From assembly GCA_003696155.1 (NCBI GenBank), contig RFFP01000012.1, positions 36,018 to 100,017 on the forward strand: 64,000 nucleotides of DNA, given 5' to 3'. The notes under the pieces are model-generated. The model was not told where the DNA came from. It was given only the letters and a program-made list of their open reading frames with translations, and did no database searches. A program made the translations under genes and the position numbers. Positions 7,982 through 16,775 of the stretch are shown piece by piece. The stretch comes from Acidobacteriota bacterium (lineage in GTDB: Bacteria > Aquificota > Aquificia > Aquificales > Aquificaceae). The stretch's first letter is position 1. Every line of letters begins with the position of its first letter.

Positions 7982-9234
7982 CCAAAGAGGTCTCTCCAGA
8001 GGCCCCTTGCCCACTCCTCATACCTTCTTGCAGTACTTTCCTTCCTCTGATTGTCTTCTCTATGTGTAGGTATAAAGCGTTTGGAGACCGCATCATAGCG
8101 GAAGGCTGTCTCTGTCATGATTGCTTCCCTGTCGCTTACCATGGCATAGCATATCATCTGAAGAAACTCCTCTTTGATCTCCTTACCCCTTAATCTGGCG
8201 TTTATAAGCTTTGCGACAAGTTTACCTTCTGAGTGTGCAGCATATCCGCTTTTAGGAAGATAGCTCTGGCTGGCATCACCTATGACAAAGACGTTCCTCA
8301 CTGAAGTTTCGAAGGTAAGGGGGTTTACCTCTACCCACTTCTGCCCCTTCTTAAGAAGCCCAGCATCCTCTAGGAGGGAGCTTGCCTTCATGGGCGGTAT
8401 TATGTTGGCAATTTCGTACTTAAAGTTTCCATGAGAGGTACTCACCACTTTTTTATGCACATCTACATCCCTCACCTGTGCGGAGGTTACATAGGTGGCT
8501 ATATCCTTGTACAGATCGTAGTAAGCGGTCAAAAAGCCTTCAGAATTTACGGGTGGCCTTTCGTTGGCGTCTATGAAGTATATGTGGGCTTTTAACTTGT
8601 CCCTCTTTATCATGCTTGCTATGAGGGCAGCCCTTTCATATGGTGCTGGTGGACACCTGTAAGGGGGTGTGGGAACGGTTATGACAATGTCACCACCTTC
8701 AAAATCCTCTATCAGCCTCTTTAAGTATATGTGTTCCGAGCCCGGTTTGAAGGCCGGCGGATTGAAAACGAGAGAATCCCTATAAAAAGGCTTATCTTCT
8801 ATATCGTAGTCTATACCCGGTGACAGGACCAGATAGTCGTAAGCTATGTATCCTGAAGAGGTCCTCACCACCCTTTTATCCAGCTCCACTCCCAGCACCT
8901 TGTCATTTACAAACCTTATATCGTACTTTGCCTCGAGCACGTTGTAGGAGAAGCAAAGAGGAGTCAGCTCCATAAGCCCAGCAAGGAAGTGGTTAGACAT
9001 GGGGCAGGACATGAAGAAGGGCCTCTCCTCTATGAGGACCACATCTAAACCTGGATTCTCCTTCTTCAGGTATTTGGCGGTGGTAACACCACCGTAGCCC
9101 CCACCTACTATAACCACCTGAGCCTTTTGCCTCTTAGGAGCTTTTGTGTAGGCAAGAAGAGGAGCGGAAAGACTCAGGGCAGAGACACCGACTAAAAACT
9201 CCCTTCTGTCAACACCTGATGACTTCTTTGACAT
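7978..9234 (-). CDS. Tat-exported FCSD-like flavoprotein (sulfide dehydrogenase flavoprotein subunit family), copy 2
   Basis: A 418-aa FAD protein of the flavocytochrome c sulfide dehydrogenase (FccB/SoxF) family. A twin-arginine signal (DRREFLVG at 9-16, then a hydrophobic stretch) predicts folded export to the periplasm. The FAD dinucleotide fold is GGGYGG at 44-49. Three cysteines known in FccB are kept: Cys77 in FFMSCPMSN (covalent FAD site), Cys194 in YRCPPAPYERA and Cys362 in MICYAM (redox disulfide). Cofactor site and disulfide are therefore probably intact. There is no FccA cytochrome next to it; the upstream overlapping gene is a Rieske protein. It shares most motifs with the copy at 10072. 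The substrate could be sulfide or another sulfur compound. Confidence 0.85.
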   Translation of the reverse strand: MSKKSSGVDRREFLVGVSALSLSAPLLAYTKAPKRQKAQVVIVGGGYGGVTTAKYLKKENPGLDVVLIEERPFFMSCPMSNHFLAGLMELTPLCFSYNVLEAKYDIRFVNDKVLGVELDKRVVRTSSGYIAYDYLVLSPGIDYDIEDKPFYRDSLVFNPPAFKPGSEHIYLKRLIEDFEGGDIVITVPTPPYRCPPAPYERAALIASMIKRDKLKAHIYFIDANERPPVNSEGFLTAYYDLYKDIATYVTSAQVRDVDVHKKVVSTSHGNFKYEIANIIPPMKASSLLEDAGLLKKGQKWVEVNPLTFETSVRNVFVIGDASQSYLPKSGYAAHSEGKLVAKLINARLRGKEIKEEFLQMICYAMVSDREAIMTETAFRYDAVSKRFIPTHREDNQRKESTARRYEEWARGLWRDLFG

Positions 9235-9928
9235 ATTTTTCCACCTCCATGACTGTACATTTATCCACAGGCTCCTTTGCCTTCGCCGTTGAACCGTACT
9301 GTTGTCTTAGGTCTGCTCTGTAGGTTTCAAAAAACTGGCTAAACTGGTCTTTACCCAAGACCCCTATGGCGTAAAAGCCGTCCTTTTCTTCCTGAAGCAC
9401 TATAGTAGCTAAGGGTGCCTCCGCAGGTCCATCGATGACGGAGGCTCCTTTCTTGGGGTCGTAAAGAGCAAGGTGGGCACAGCACTGTATTATGCCAGCT
9501 TTTTTTGTAGTGTCTGAGGGTTTATCGGGTGGATAGTAGTTTATAAAAGAGTAGCCTTTGGTAGGATAGCTCCACTGGTGGGCACATATGGCCGAATAGG
9601 CAACTATGCTCTTCTTTGAGCCCACACCACCGGGCCACTTGTAGGACTTTCCGTCCTTGAGGGAAATGTCCTGAGCAGGTATTTCCTCGTTCAGGTTTAG
9701 AAGGTAGCAAGGTGTAGCAACGTGTGGGTAGAAGAATATGTAAGTCTCGTGAGGCTTTAGGTCGCTCTCCTTAAGGGGTGAGCCATCTTCCTTTATGAGC
9801 AAAGCCCTCTTATAAGCCTGGAACATGCTGTCCTTTTGCTGGGCTAAAACCTCTGAAAAGACCTTGGCATCTACCATGGAAGCTACTGCAATGGTAGTGC
9901 ATGTCTTTATAAAGCTTCTCCTGTCCAT
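9209..9928 (-). CDS. Tat-exported Rieske [2Fe-2S] protein
   Basis: A 239-aa protein with a twin-arginine motif (MDRRSFIKT) and an uncleaved-looking hydrophobic stretch, so it is probably anchored on the periplasmic side. Rieske ligands are CAH (Cys115, His117) and CCAH (Cys149, His152). The second cysteine of box 1 that forms the stabilising disulfide in bc1-type Rieske proteins is missing (CAHQWS), so it is not a standard QcrA, and no cytochrome b or c1 gene is near. The flanking FccB-like genes suggest it takes electrons from these flavoproteins. Overlaps the downstream flavoprotein by 26 bases. A GAGGTAGGAAAG stretch before the ATG serves as ribosome binding site. Confidence 0.85.
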   Translation of the reverse strand: MDRRSFIKTCTTIAVASMVDAKVFSEVLAQQKDSMFQAYKRALLIKEDGSPLKESDLKPHETYIFFYPHVATPCYLLNLNEEIPAQDISLKDGKSYKWPGGVGSKKSIVAYSAICAHQWSYPTKGYSFINYYPPDKPSDTTKKAGIIQCCAHLALYDPKKGASVIDGPAEAPLATIVLQEEKDGFYAIGVLGKDQFSQFFETYRADLRQQYGSTAKAKEPVDKCTVMEVEKYVKEVIRC

Positions 9929-10047
9929 CTTTCCTACCTCTTAGCTTTTTTCAATTTTATTAGCAAAGTTCGTGCCAAAGAAGGACACACCTTAAACAAG
10001 CCCCAGCAAATCCCTTGTCTGAAGTTTGTTGCAACAGAAGATGCAAC

Positions 10048-10064
10048 GCGGGGCTTAGCCCCGC
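10048..10064 (-). terminator. GC-rich hairpin after the first FccB-like gene
   Basis: Perfect 7-bp inverted repeat (GCGGGGC, 3-base loop, GCCCCGC), 7 bases past the stop of the minus-strand gene at 10072-11400. It has no long T-tract, so it could be a weak or factor-assisted terminator or an mRNA 3'-end stabiliser. It would let the first flavoprotein be expressed more than the Rieske and second flavoprotein. Confidence 0.5.
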
Positions 10065-10071
10065 CAGAGTA

Positions 10072-11400
10072 TCACGAGAACATGTCCTTATACATAGCCC
10101 TCGCCCATTCGTAAGTTGCCTTTGCCAAAGCCTGGGACCTTTCGTTTATGGTCCTTGGACTCGGTAATATCTTGTTTTCCTTTTCGTCGTGTCTGTAGGT
10201 TACGCTTATGACTATGGCCTCCTGAGGTGTGCCGTTCACCATAGAGTAGCAGACGTTCTCAGGCATACCGGGTTTTATAGGCTTGCCAGCTATCCTGCTT
10301 GCAATAACCTTGGCGACTACTTTACCCTGTGAGTTTGCCATGTGCCCGCTCTTTGGATAGGGTGTGCCAAGGGCGGGGGATATGACGTCTCCTACAAGAA
10401 AGACGTTAGGATCTGCCTTTGCCTGGAAGGTCAGAGGGTCTTGGTCTGCCCATCCTGTGGGGGCTCCCTCTGGGTTCTTTGCTATCAGGTCTGCCATCCA
10501 AACAAGCTCTCCAGCTTGTTGGGGCGGGACTAAGTTAGCATCTGCGAACTTAAAGTCTCCTGCGGTGGTCTTTATAACCTTTTTAACTGGGTCTACTTCT
10601 TTTATCGTTGCGTTTGGTACATATTCTATGATGCCAAGGTAAACTTGTTCAAAGGCCGTTCTGAAGCCTGGTCCCTTTGGTGCTATGTCTCCCTTGGGGT
10701 CGAGAACTATAACCCTTCCCTTTACCTTGTTTCTTTTAAAGACCTCAGCTATCATACAAGCCCTTTCGTAGGGTGCGGGCGGACATCTGTATGCACCTGG
10801 TGGCACAGTTATTATAAAATCGCCCTCCTCAAACTCGTTTATCTTCCTCTTAAGGGCTAGGTGTTCTGAGCCGGGTATAAAGGCCGCCGGATATTTGGTC
10901 TTTGCAATCCTTGCAAGTTCCTTATCGTCCTTAAACCATGCTGCATAGTTGTAGCGTATACCTGGTGCAAGTACAAGATAGTTGTACTCTATGTATCCGT
11001 TAGGTGTGTAGACCCTTTTCTTTTCCCTATCTATACCTATCACAGCTTGATTTATAAACCTGTAGCCGTACTTTGCAGCAGGTTGGTTGTAATCGTGGGA
11101 TATAAAATCAAGGGAAACCATGTCTGCAAGCCACTCGTTGGATATGGGGCAGGAGAAGAAGTTTGGCCTTTTTTCAATTAGAATGACCTCTATGTTTGGG
11201 TCTTCCTTCTTCAGGTATTTGGCAACGGTTAGACCGCCCCATCCACCACCGCACACCACAACCCTGTTGCCCTTTGGTGGCGGAAGCATGGCTTCCATCT
11301 TTACAACCCTCTCTGCTGCTGCGAGCACTGGCTTAGAAGACAGCCCAATAGCTAATGCCCCCACGCCTGCAGATTTGATTAGGTCCCTTCTTGTTACCAT
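10072..11400 (-). CDS. Tat-exported FCSD-like flavoprotein (sulfide dehydrogenase flavoprotein subunit family), copy 1
   Basis: A 442-aa paralogue of the 7978-9234 protein. Tat signal TRRDLIKSAGVG at 3-14 followed by an Ala-rich cleavage region near residue 28. FAD fold motif GGGWGG at 51-56. The FccB cysteines are all present: Cys84 (FFSCPISN), Cys206 (YRCPPAPYERA) and Cys384 (NVCYSM). By family knowledge it should oxidise a reduced sulfur compound in the periplasm and pass electrons to a one-electron carrier, usually a cytochrome c. No cytochrome gene is adjacent. It has its own promoter (TTGACA/TATGAT), an AGGGAGGT ribosome site and a downstream hairpin, so it is its own transcription unit with some read-through into the Rieske gene. 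Confidence 0.86.
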   Translation of the reverse strand: MVTRRDLIKSAGVGALAIGLSSKPVLAAAERVVKMEAMLPPPKGNRVVVCGGGWGGLTVAKYLKKEDPNIEVILIEKRPNFFSCPISNEWLADMVSLDFISHDYNQPAAKYGYRFINQAVIGIDREKKRVYTPNGYIEYNYLVLAPGIRYNYAAWFKDDKELARIAKTKYPAAFIPGSEHLALKRKINEFEEGDFIITVPPGAYRCPPAPYERACMIAEVFKRNKVKGRVIVLDPKGDIAPKGPGFRTAFEQVYLGIIEYVPNATIKEVDPVKKVIKTTAGDFKFADANLVPPQQAGELVWMADLIAKNPEGAPTGWADQDPLTFQAKADPNVFLVGDVISPALGTPYPKSGHMANSQGKVVAKVIASRIAGKPIKPGMPENVCYSMVNGTPQEAIVISVTYRHDEKENKILPSPRTINERSQALAKATYEWARAMYKDMFS

Positions 11401-11429
11401 GTTATACCTCCCTAAAAGGTTTGCTTAAA

Positions 11430-11459
11430 ATCATATTTCTATAGGTGCAGGGCTGTCAA
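11430..11459 (-). promoter_or_regulatory. Sigma70-type promoter of FccB-like copy 1
   Basis: On the minus strand TTGACA (11454-11459), an 18-base spacer and TATGAT (11430-11435), followed by AGGGAGGT ahead of the ATG at 11400. One of the best -35/-10 pairs in the window. Confidence 0.65.
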
Positions 11460-11480
11460 TTAAGATATGCTTAACCTCTT

Positions 11481-11526
11481 ATTAGAAGGCTTTATTTAAG
11501 TATATTAGCATATACAGAAGCCTTCT
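11481..11526. repeat. Shared upstream element (second copy) and inverted repeat
   Basis: 11481-11515 matches 496-530. In this copy the core also forms the left arm of a 9-bp inverted repeat, AGAAGGCTT (11484-11492) with AAGCCTTCT (11518-11526), enclosing an inner GTATAT/ATATAC pair. It lies between divergent ilvB and the FccB-like gene, upstream of both promoters. It could be an operator or a two-way terminator-like structure. Confidence 0.45.
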
Positions 11527-11562
11527 TAGGGCTCTCTTTTAATTCTTCCTTAATACTGCGCC

Positions 11563-11596
11563 TATATTATATACTTTAATCCTGTCTTTAGGAGGT
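11563..11596 (+). promoter_or_regulatory. ilvB promoter -10 region and ribosome binding site
   Basis: Overlapping TATATT, TATTAT and TATACT hexamers (11563-11575) and AGGAGG about 7 bases before the ilvB ATG. The -35 is poor (TTCCTT at 11546). No leucine- or valine-rich leader peptide is seen, so classical attenuation is unlikely. Confidence 0.5.
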
Positions 11597-11602
11597 TTTA
11601 GA

Positions 11603-13357
11603 ATGTTGAGAAAAGGCGCGGACATTGTAATAGAGGCTCTGAAAGAAGAGGGTGTGGAGGTTTTATTTGGACACCCGGGCGGTGCCATAATGGAAGTGTA
11701 CGATGCCCTATACAGGGATGGCGGTATAAGGCATATACTGGCAAGGCACGAGCAGGGTGCGGGACACATGGCAGAGGGCTACGCCAAGGCTACTGGAAAG
11801 GTTGGTGTGGCCATGTCCACCTCGGGACCGGGTGCCACCAATCTAGTGACCGCTATAGCGGATGCCTACATGGATTCTGTCCCGGTGGTTTTCATCACCG
11901 GGCAGGTGCCTACCCACCTTATAGGTAACGATGCCTTTCAAGAGGTTGACATAGTTGGTATAACCAGACCCATAACAAAGCATAACTTTCTCGTAAAGAG
12001 GATAGAAGACCTGCCCCTCATAATAAGACAGGCCTTTTACATAGCGAGAACAGGAAGACCTGGACCAGTTCTCGTGGACATACCCAAGGATATAACCCAG
12101 AAGTTAAGCGACGTACCCATACCCTCCCTAGAGGAGGTTAAGGAATCCCTTCCGGGCTACAAACCCCATACAGAGGGTAACATACAGCAGATAAAGAGGG
12201 CAGGAAAGCTTATAATGGAGGCTAAAAGACCTGTTCTTTACGTGGGTGGGGGTGCGGTTCAGTCTGAAGCTCAGAGGGAGCTTGTGGAGCTTGCGGAACT
12301 TATGAAGGTGCCAGTAACAACTACCAACATGGGCAAGGGTGCTTTTCCCGAGCTCCATCCTTTAGCCCTGCACATGCTTGGTATGCATGGAACCTACTAC
12401 GCTAACATGGCAGTTTACAACTGTGACCTTCTTATAGCTGTGGGTGCTCGTTTTGATGATAGGGTCACAGGTAAGGTGGAGGAGTTCGCCCCACAGGCAA
12501 AGATAATCCACATAGACATAGACCCCGCATCTATCTCCAAAAACATAGTGGTGGATGTGCCCATAGTGGGTGATGTGAAGATAGTGCTCAGAAAGCTGAT
12601 AGATGAGATAAGGAAAGAGGGAGCAAAGATAATCTTCCCAGAAGATAGAAGGGAATGGATTGAACAGATAGAAAGGTGGAAAAAGCTTAAGCCCTTAACC
12701 TATAAAAACTCAACCGATATCATAAAGCCCCAGTTTGTTATAGAGCAGATCTACGAGGCTACAAAGGGGGAAGCTATAATATCCACGGGTGTGGGACAGC
12801 ATCAGATGTGGTCTGCCATGTTCTACAAGTACTCCTTCCCGAGGCAGTTTATAAACTCGGGCGGGCTTGGAACCATGGGCTTTGGCTTTCCTGCGGGCAT
12901 AGGAGCAAAGATTGGAAGACCGGAGAAGGAGGTATTTGTGATAGACGGGGATGGGTCCTTTATGATGACCATGCAGGAGCTTATAACCGCAGTGCAGTAC
13001 AAGGTTCCTGTAAAGGTGGCTATAATAAACAACGGATACCTTGGAATGGTGCGCCAGTGGCAGGAACTCTTCTACGAAAGAAGGTACTCCGAGGTGGACC
13101 TAAGCGTACAGCCAGACTTTGTAAAGCTTGCACAGGCCTGTGGTGCTGTAGGCTTTAGGGCGGAAAAGCCCTCGGAGGTGAGAGAAATCATAGAGGAGGC
13201 TCTAAAGGTTCAGGACAAACCTGTCATAATGGACTTTCATGTAGACAGGGAGGAAAACGTCCTTCCCATGGTGCCCGCTGGCAAATCTTATAAGGATATG
13301 ATACTGGAGGATGGTAAGAAGGCTGTGGAGGCTGAGACCATGTACTTAGTAGGATAA
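11603..13357 (+). CDS. ilvB: Acetolactate synthase large (catalytic) subunit
   Basis: A 584-aa thiamine-diphosphate enzyme that makes acetolactate or acetohydroxybutyrate, the first step of valine, leucine and isoleucine synthesis. The catalytic Glu is in [13 protein letters not shown]. The C-terminal TPP-binding motif starts GDGSFMMT and ends with [16 protein letters not shown]-domain features such as GARFDDR are also present. The regulatory subunit gene ilvN follows 10 bases later with its own AGGAGG. Full length and standard. Confidence 0.96.
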   Translation: MLRKGADIVIEALKEEGVEVLFGHPGGAIMEVYDALYRDGGIRHILARHEQGAGHMAEGYAKATGKVGVAMSTSGPGATNLVTAIADAYMDSVPVVFITGQVPTHLIGNDAFQEVDIVGITRPITKHNFLVKRIEDLPLIIRQAFYIARTGRPGPVLVDIPKDITQKLSDVPIPSLEEVKESLPGYKPHTEGNIQQIKRAGKLIMEAKRPVLYVGGGAVQSEAQRELVELAELMKVPVTTTNMGKGAFPELHPLALHMLGMHGTYYANMAVYNCDLLIAVGARFDDRVTGKVEEFAPQAKIIHIDIDPASISKNIVVDVPIVGDVKIVLRKLIDEIRKEGAKIIFPEDRREWIEQIERWKKLKPLTYKNSTDIIKPQFVIEQIYEATKGEAIISTGVGQHQMWSAMFYKYSFPRQFINSGGLGTMGFGFPAGIGAKIGRPEKEVFVIDGDGSFMMTMQELITAVQYKVPVKVAIINNGYLGMVRQWQELFYERRYSEVDLSVQPDFVKLAQACGAVGFRAEKPSEVREIIEEALKVQDKPVIMDFHVDREENVLPMVPAGKSYKDMILEDGKKAVEAETMYLVG

Positions 13358-13367
13358 GGAGGAAGAG

Positions 13368-13943
13368 ATGAGCGATACGGTGGGAAGTGCCCAGATAAGC
13401 ACGGTAAAATCACCCCTTTTCAGAGAGGTAAGGAAGGGTGAAGTCAGAAGACACATAATAACCCTTACGGTTAGGAACGAGCTTGGAGTCCTTGCACGCA
13501 TTGCCACCCTCATAGCGGGCAAAGGATACAACATAGAGGGGCTTTCAGTTGGAGAAACCCACGAGAAGGGCATTTCACGCATGACCTTGGAGGTGATAGG
13601 CGACGATGTGATAATAGACCAGGTGGTAAAGCAGCTCCGGAAGCTCATAGATACGTTGAAGGTAAAGGACCTTACCGACACACCCCATGTGGAAAGAGAG
13701 CTCGCCTTAGTTAAAGTTCACACGGCCACACCCAGAGCAAGGGACGAAGTCCTAAGGCTCACGGAGATCTTCAGGGGGCGTATAGTGGACGTTTCTTCCG
13801 ACACCTACACCATAGAGATTACAGGCACGGATGACAAGATAAATGCCTTTTTGGAGCTCTTAAAACCCTTTGGGATAAAGGAGATGGCAAGGACGGGCAA
13901 GGTTGCCCTAAGGAGGGAAGGAGCGGGACAGGAAGAGGATTAA
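13368..13943 (+). CDS. ilvN: Acetolactate synthase small (regulatory) subunit
   Basis: A 191-aa regulatory subunit of IlvB. The N-terminal ACT domain is at about residues 25-95 (TLTVRNELGVLARIATLI, then GKGYNIEGLSVG), followed by the C-terminal ALS_ss_C domain. It binds valine and gives feedback inhibition. An extra N-terminal segment of about 20 residues precedes the ACT domain; it may be a real extension, as AGGAGG sits just before this ATG. Confidence 0.94.
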   Translation: MSDTVGSAQISTVKSPLFREVRKGEVRRHIITLTVRNELGVLARIATLIAGKGYNIEGLSVGETHEKGISRMTLEVIGDDVIIDQVVKQLRKLIDTLKVKDLTDTPHVERELALVKVHTATPRARDEVLRLTEIFRGRIVDVSSDTYTIEITGTDDKINAFLELLKPFGIKEMARTGKVALRREGAGQEED

Positions 13944-13953
13944 GGAGGTAAAC

Positions 13954-15405
13954 ATGGAAGTTAATTCTTTAAGATTTGAACCACTTGAGATAAGAGAACC
14001 TTTAGGCATACTGCTTTACGAGGATGACTGGCAGAACCTGGACTTTTTGGGAAGTTTGAAAGACAACATCAAAAGGCTTGCGGATGCGGAGGGCTTTAAG
14101 GGCAAAGAGGAAAGCCTTCTAAAGCTCTCCCTCATTCATGGAGATAATGTCAGGAGCTTTTACCTTTTGGGTCTGGGAAAAAGGGAAAGGGCAAACGTGG
14201 ACAGCTACAGAACAGCCTCCGCCCTCGTGGCAAAGAGGGCACAGAAGGACGGAGCTAAAAGCCTCTACTTATACGCGGGAAGCTTAGACTACAAGCTTAG
14301 CAAGGCTATAACCGAAGGAGCCATCTTAGGGGTTTACAGGTTTGACAAGTACAAAACAAAGAAGGAAGAGGATGATAAGAAGAACCTTCAGGAGCTCTTT
14401 ATCTACGGTGGTGATGAGGAGGGAATAAGGGTTGGAAAGATACTTGCGCAGGCGCAAAACTTCACTAGGGACATAGTAAACGAGCCGGGTAACGTTATAA
14501 ACCCTGTAACTCTGGCAGAGCTTGCTCAGAGGCTCGCTCAGGAGTATGGGCTCCAGTGTAAAGTTTACGATGAGAAGGAGATACAAAATATGGGCATGAA
14601 CGCCCTTTGGAGTGTGGGTAAGGGCTCATCCACTCCACCCAGGTTTGTGCATATAACCTACAGACCCGAGGGGGAGCCAAAGGAAAGGATAGCCCTTGTG
14701 GGCAAGGGGCTTACCTTTGACAGCGGTGGTCTTAACATAAAGACGGGTGACTATATGAGGACCATGAAGATGGACAAGTCGGGAGCCTGTGCGGTGCTCG
14801 GAATAATGAAAGCTATAGCCCAGTTAAAGCCTCAGGTGGAAGTACACGCCATCTTTGGAGCTGCGGAAAACATGCCAAGCGGAACTGCCTACAGACCCGA
14901 TGACATAATTAGGGCTATGAACGGCAAGACCATAGAGATTGACAACACGGATGCAGAGGGAAGGGTTACGTTGGCAGATGCTCTATCCTACGCCTCAAAC
15001 CTAGGGGTTTCAAGAATCATAGATATGGCGACCCTTACGGGTGCCTGTATGGTAGCTCTAGGGGAGTACACCGCCGGTCTCTTCACCAACGATGAGGAGT
15101 TTGGTGAGGAGCTCCTCTCACTTTCAAAGGAGACGGGTGAAAGGATGTGGAAGTTGCCCATGGACGACAAAAGGTTGAGGGAAAAGATAAGGAAAGGGGA
15201 TGGAGACCTTTTAAACTCAGGTGGTAGGTACGGTGGCGCCATTACTGCAGCCATGTTCTTAGAGGAGTTTGTAGGCGAGGGTATAAAGTGGGTGCACTTG
15301 GATATAGCAGGTCCAGCCCATCTAAGGGAGGAGTTTTCCTACTACTCCAAGGGTGGAACGGGCTTTGGTGTAAGGACCTGTGTGGAGTACATACTTAAGC
15401 TATGA
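13954..15405 (+). CDS. pepA: Leucyl aminopeptidase (M17)
   Basis: A 483-aa cytosolic two-metal aminopeptidase. M17 signature NTDAEGRVTLADAL holds metal ligands and the catalytic Arg; KGLTFDSGGLNIKT holds the Lys and Asp ligands. Length fits family norms. It releases N-terminal residues in peptide turnover; some members bind DNA, which cannot be judged here. AGGAGGT precedes the ATG, 10 bases after ilvN, so it is in the ilv operon. Confidence 0.94.
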   Translation: MEVNSLRFEPLEIREPLGILLYEDDWQNLDFLGSLKDNIKRLADAEGFKGKEESLLKLSLIHGDNVRSFYLLGLGKRERANVDSYRTASALVAKRAQKDGAKSLYLYAGSLDYKLSKAITEGAILGVYRFDKYKTKKEEDDKKNLQELFIYGGDEEGIRVGKILAQAQNFTRDIVNEPGNVINPVTLAELAQRLAQEYGLQCKVYDEKEIQNMGMNALWSVGKGSSTPPRFVHITYRPEGEPKERIALVGKGLTFDSGGLNIKTGDYMRTMKMDKSGACAVLGIMKAIAQLKPQVEVHAIFGAAENMPSGTAYRPDDIIRAMNGKTIEIDNTDAEGRVTLADALSYASNLGVSRIIDMATLTGACMVALGEYTAGLFTNDEEFGEELLSLSKETGERMWKLPMDDKRLREKIRKGDGDLLNSGGRYGGAITAAMFLEEFVGEGIKWVHLDIAGPAHLREEFSYYSKGGTGFGVRTCVEYILKL

Positions 15406-16775
15406 GGGTAGTAATAGTTGGAAATGGACCCGCCGCGGCGAGCGCCATAGAAGCCTTTAGAAAGGTGGACAAAGAGTCGGACATTGTAGTGCTGACTGAT
15501 GAAGAGTTCCCTACTTATGCTCCCAACTGTATGGAAAACGTCATAAGGGGAGATATATCCGATGAAGCCCTCTTCTACAAGGGAGGCTTTGACTTCTATG
15601 AAAGGCACAATGTAGACATAAGGTTAAAAAGAGAGGTTGTAGCCATAGACAACAAGAGAAAAACCGTCGTGGTTAAGGGTGGGGAAGAAGTGGCTTACGA
15701 CAAGTGTCTTCTGGCTGCTGGGGCATATTCCTTTATTCCTCCCATACCCGGTGTGGAACTAATCGGTGTTACCACCGCAAAGAACCTTTACGATGCCAAG
15801 AGGATAAGGGACTGGGTGATATCGGGCAGGGTAAGGAGTGCGGTTATAGTTGGGGCTGGGCCTATAGGTGTAGAGGATGCGGAGACTTTGAGGCATATGG
15901 GACTTGAGGTGCACGTGGTTGAGTTTTTTGACAGGGTACTTCCAAGGATGCTAGACAAGTTCATGTCCGAGAGGTACCAAAAACCTTTAGAAGAGGAGGG
16001 TATAAACTTCCATCTTAACCATCAGGTCGTCGCAATACATGGGGAAGATGGATGGGTTGAGGCTGTTGAGATAAGGCCGAACGGCACAGACAGGAGCAAG
16101 TTTATAAGGGCGGATATGGTTATACTCTCTACTGGGGTAAGACCACGCATTAACATAGTTGCGGACACGGACATAAGGCTACACATAGACGAGGCAACAG
16201 GAAGGGTCGTAGGTGGAGTGCTGGTAAACGATTACATGCAGACATCAGACCCAGACGTTTATGCCGCAGGGGACATATGCTCTGGTCTGGATGCCTGGGG
16301 CAACCACAGATGGATAGCCCTTTTCCCACCAGCCCAACAAGGTGGAGCAATAGCAGGGTTTAACATGGCAGGGCTTAAGGTAAAAAATCCAGGCCTTGTG
16401 GATTACAACGCGGTCAAAACTAGGTCGGTGGTCGCTGGAAGTGGTGGTATATTTGAGGGTTCAGAGGAATCCTTCAGCTTTGAGTGGGAAAACAAGCTGG
16501 TAAAGGTCTTTTTAAAGGATGGATGCGTTTGCGGCTATCAGTTTGTGGGCTTGCCAAGAAAATACACACCTAACGTTAGGAACAGGTTTATCAGCGGAAG
16601 TTGGCAGGAGGGGTTCTTTGAGGATAAGGGTATAGGCCTGGAGGCAAGCGGTGTTCTCTTTCACAGCTTTATCAGGTTCAGAGATAGGGTTTTGAAGGAT
16701 AGCCTCATAAAGGCCATAAAGTCCGGTATGCTGAGGGCGCTCTCCAATCCAAAGTTTGAGGTCCCTATTTTCTGA
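15402..16775 (+). CDS. FAD/NAD(P)-dependent disulfide-reductase-family oxidoreductase
   Basis: A 457-aa two-dinucleotide-fold protein: FAD motif GNGPAAASA at 7-15, NAD(P) motif GAGPIG near 150, and the second FAD motif YAAGDIC near 290. A single Cys43 (TYAPNCMEN) sits where CoA-disulfide reductases, NADH peroxidases and NADH oxidases have their one catalytic cysteine. The sequence around it differs from the usual SCGLPY, so the substrate is open: CoA disulfide or persulfide, oxygen, or a protein partner. The C-terminal 100 residues are of dimerisation type and contain CVC. Overlaps pepA by 4 bases (ATGA) and the convergent diguanylate cyclase gene by 11. Confidence 0.75.
   Translation: MRVVIVGNGPAAASAIEAFRKVDKESDIVVLTDEEFPTYAPNCMENVIRGDISDEALFYKGGFDFYERHNVDIRLKREVVAIDNKRKTVVVKGGEEVAYDKCLLAAGAYSFIPPIPGVELIGVTTAKNLYDAKRIRDWVISGRVRSAVIVGAGPIGVEDAETLRHMGLEVHVVEFFDRVLPRMLDKFMSERYQKPLEEEGINFHLNHQVVAIHGEDGWVEAVEIRPNGTDRSKFIRADMVILSTGVRPRINIVADTDIRLHIDEATGRVVGGVLVNDYMQTSDPDVYAAGDICSGLDAWGNHRWIALFPPAQQGGAIAGFNMAGLKVKNPGLVDYNAVKTRSVVAGSGGIFEGSEESFSFEWENKLVKVFLKDGCVCGYQFVGLPRKYTPNVRNRFISGSWQEGFFEDKGIGLEASGVLFHSFIRFRDRVLKDSLIKAIKSGMLRALSNPKFEVPIF

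Noticed and set aside
10021..10047. GTTGCAAC palindrome near the hairpin as an operator
   Set aside because: Only 8 bases long, expected by chance, and not placed near a clear promoter.
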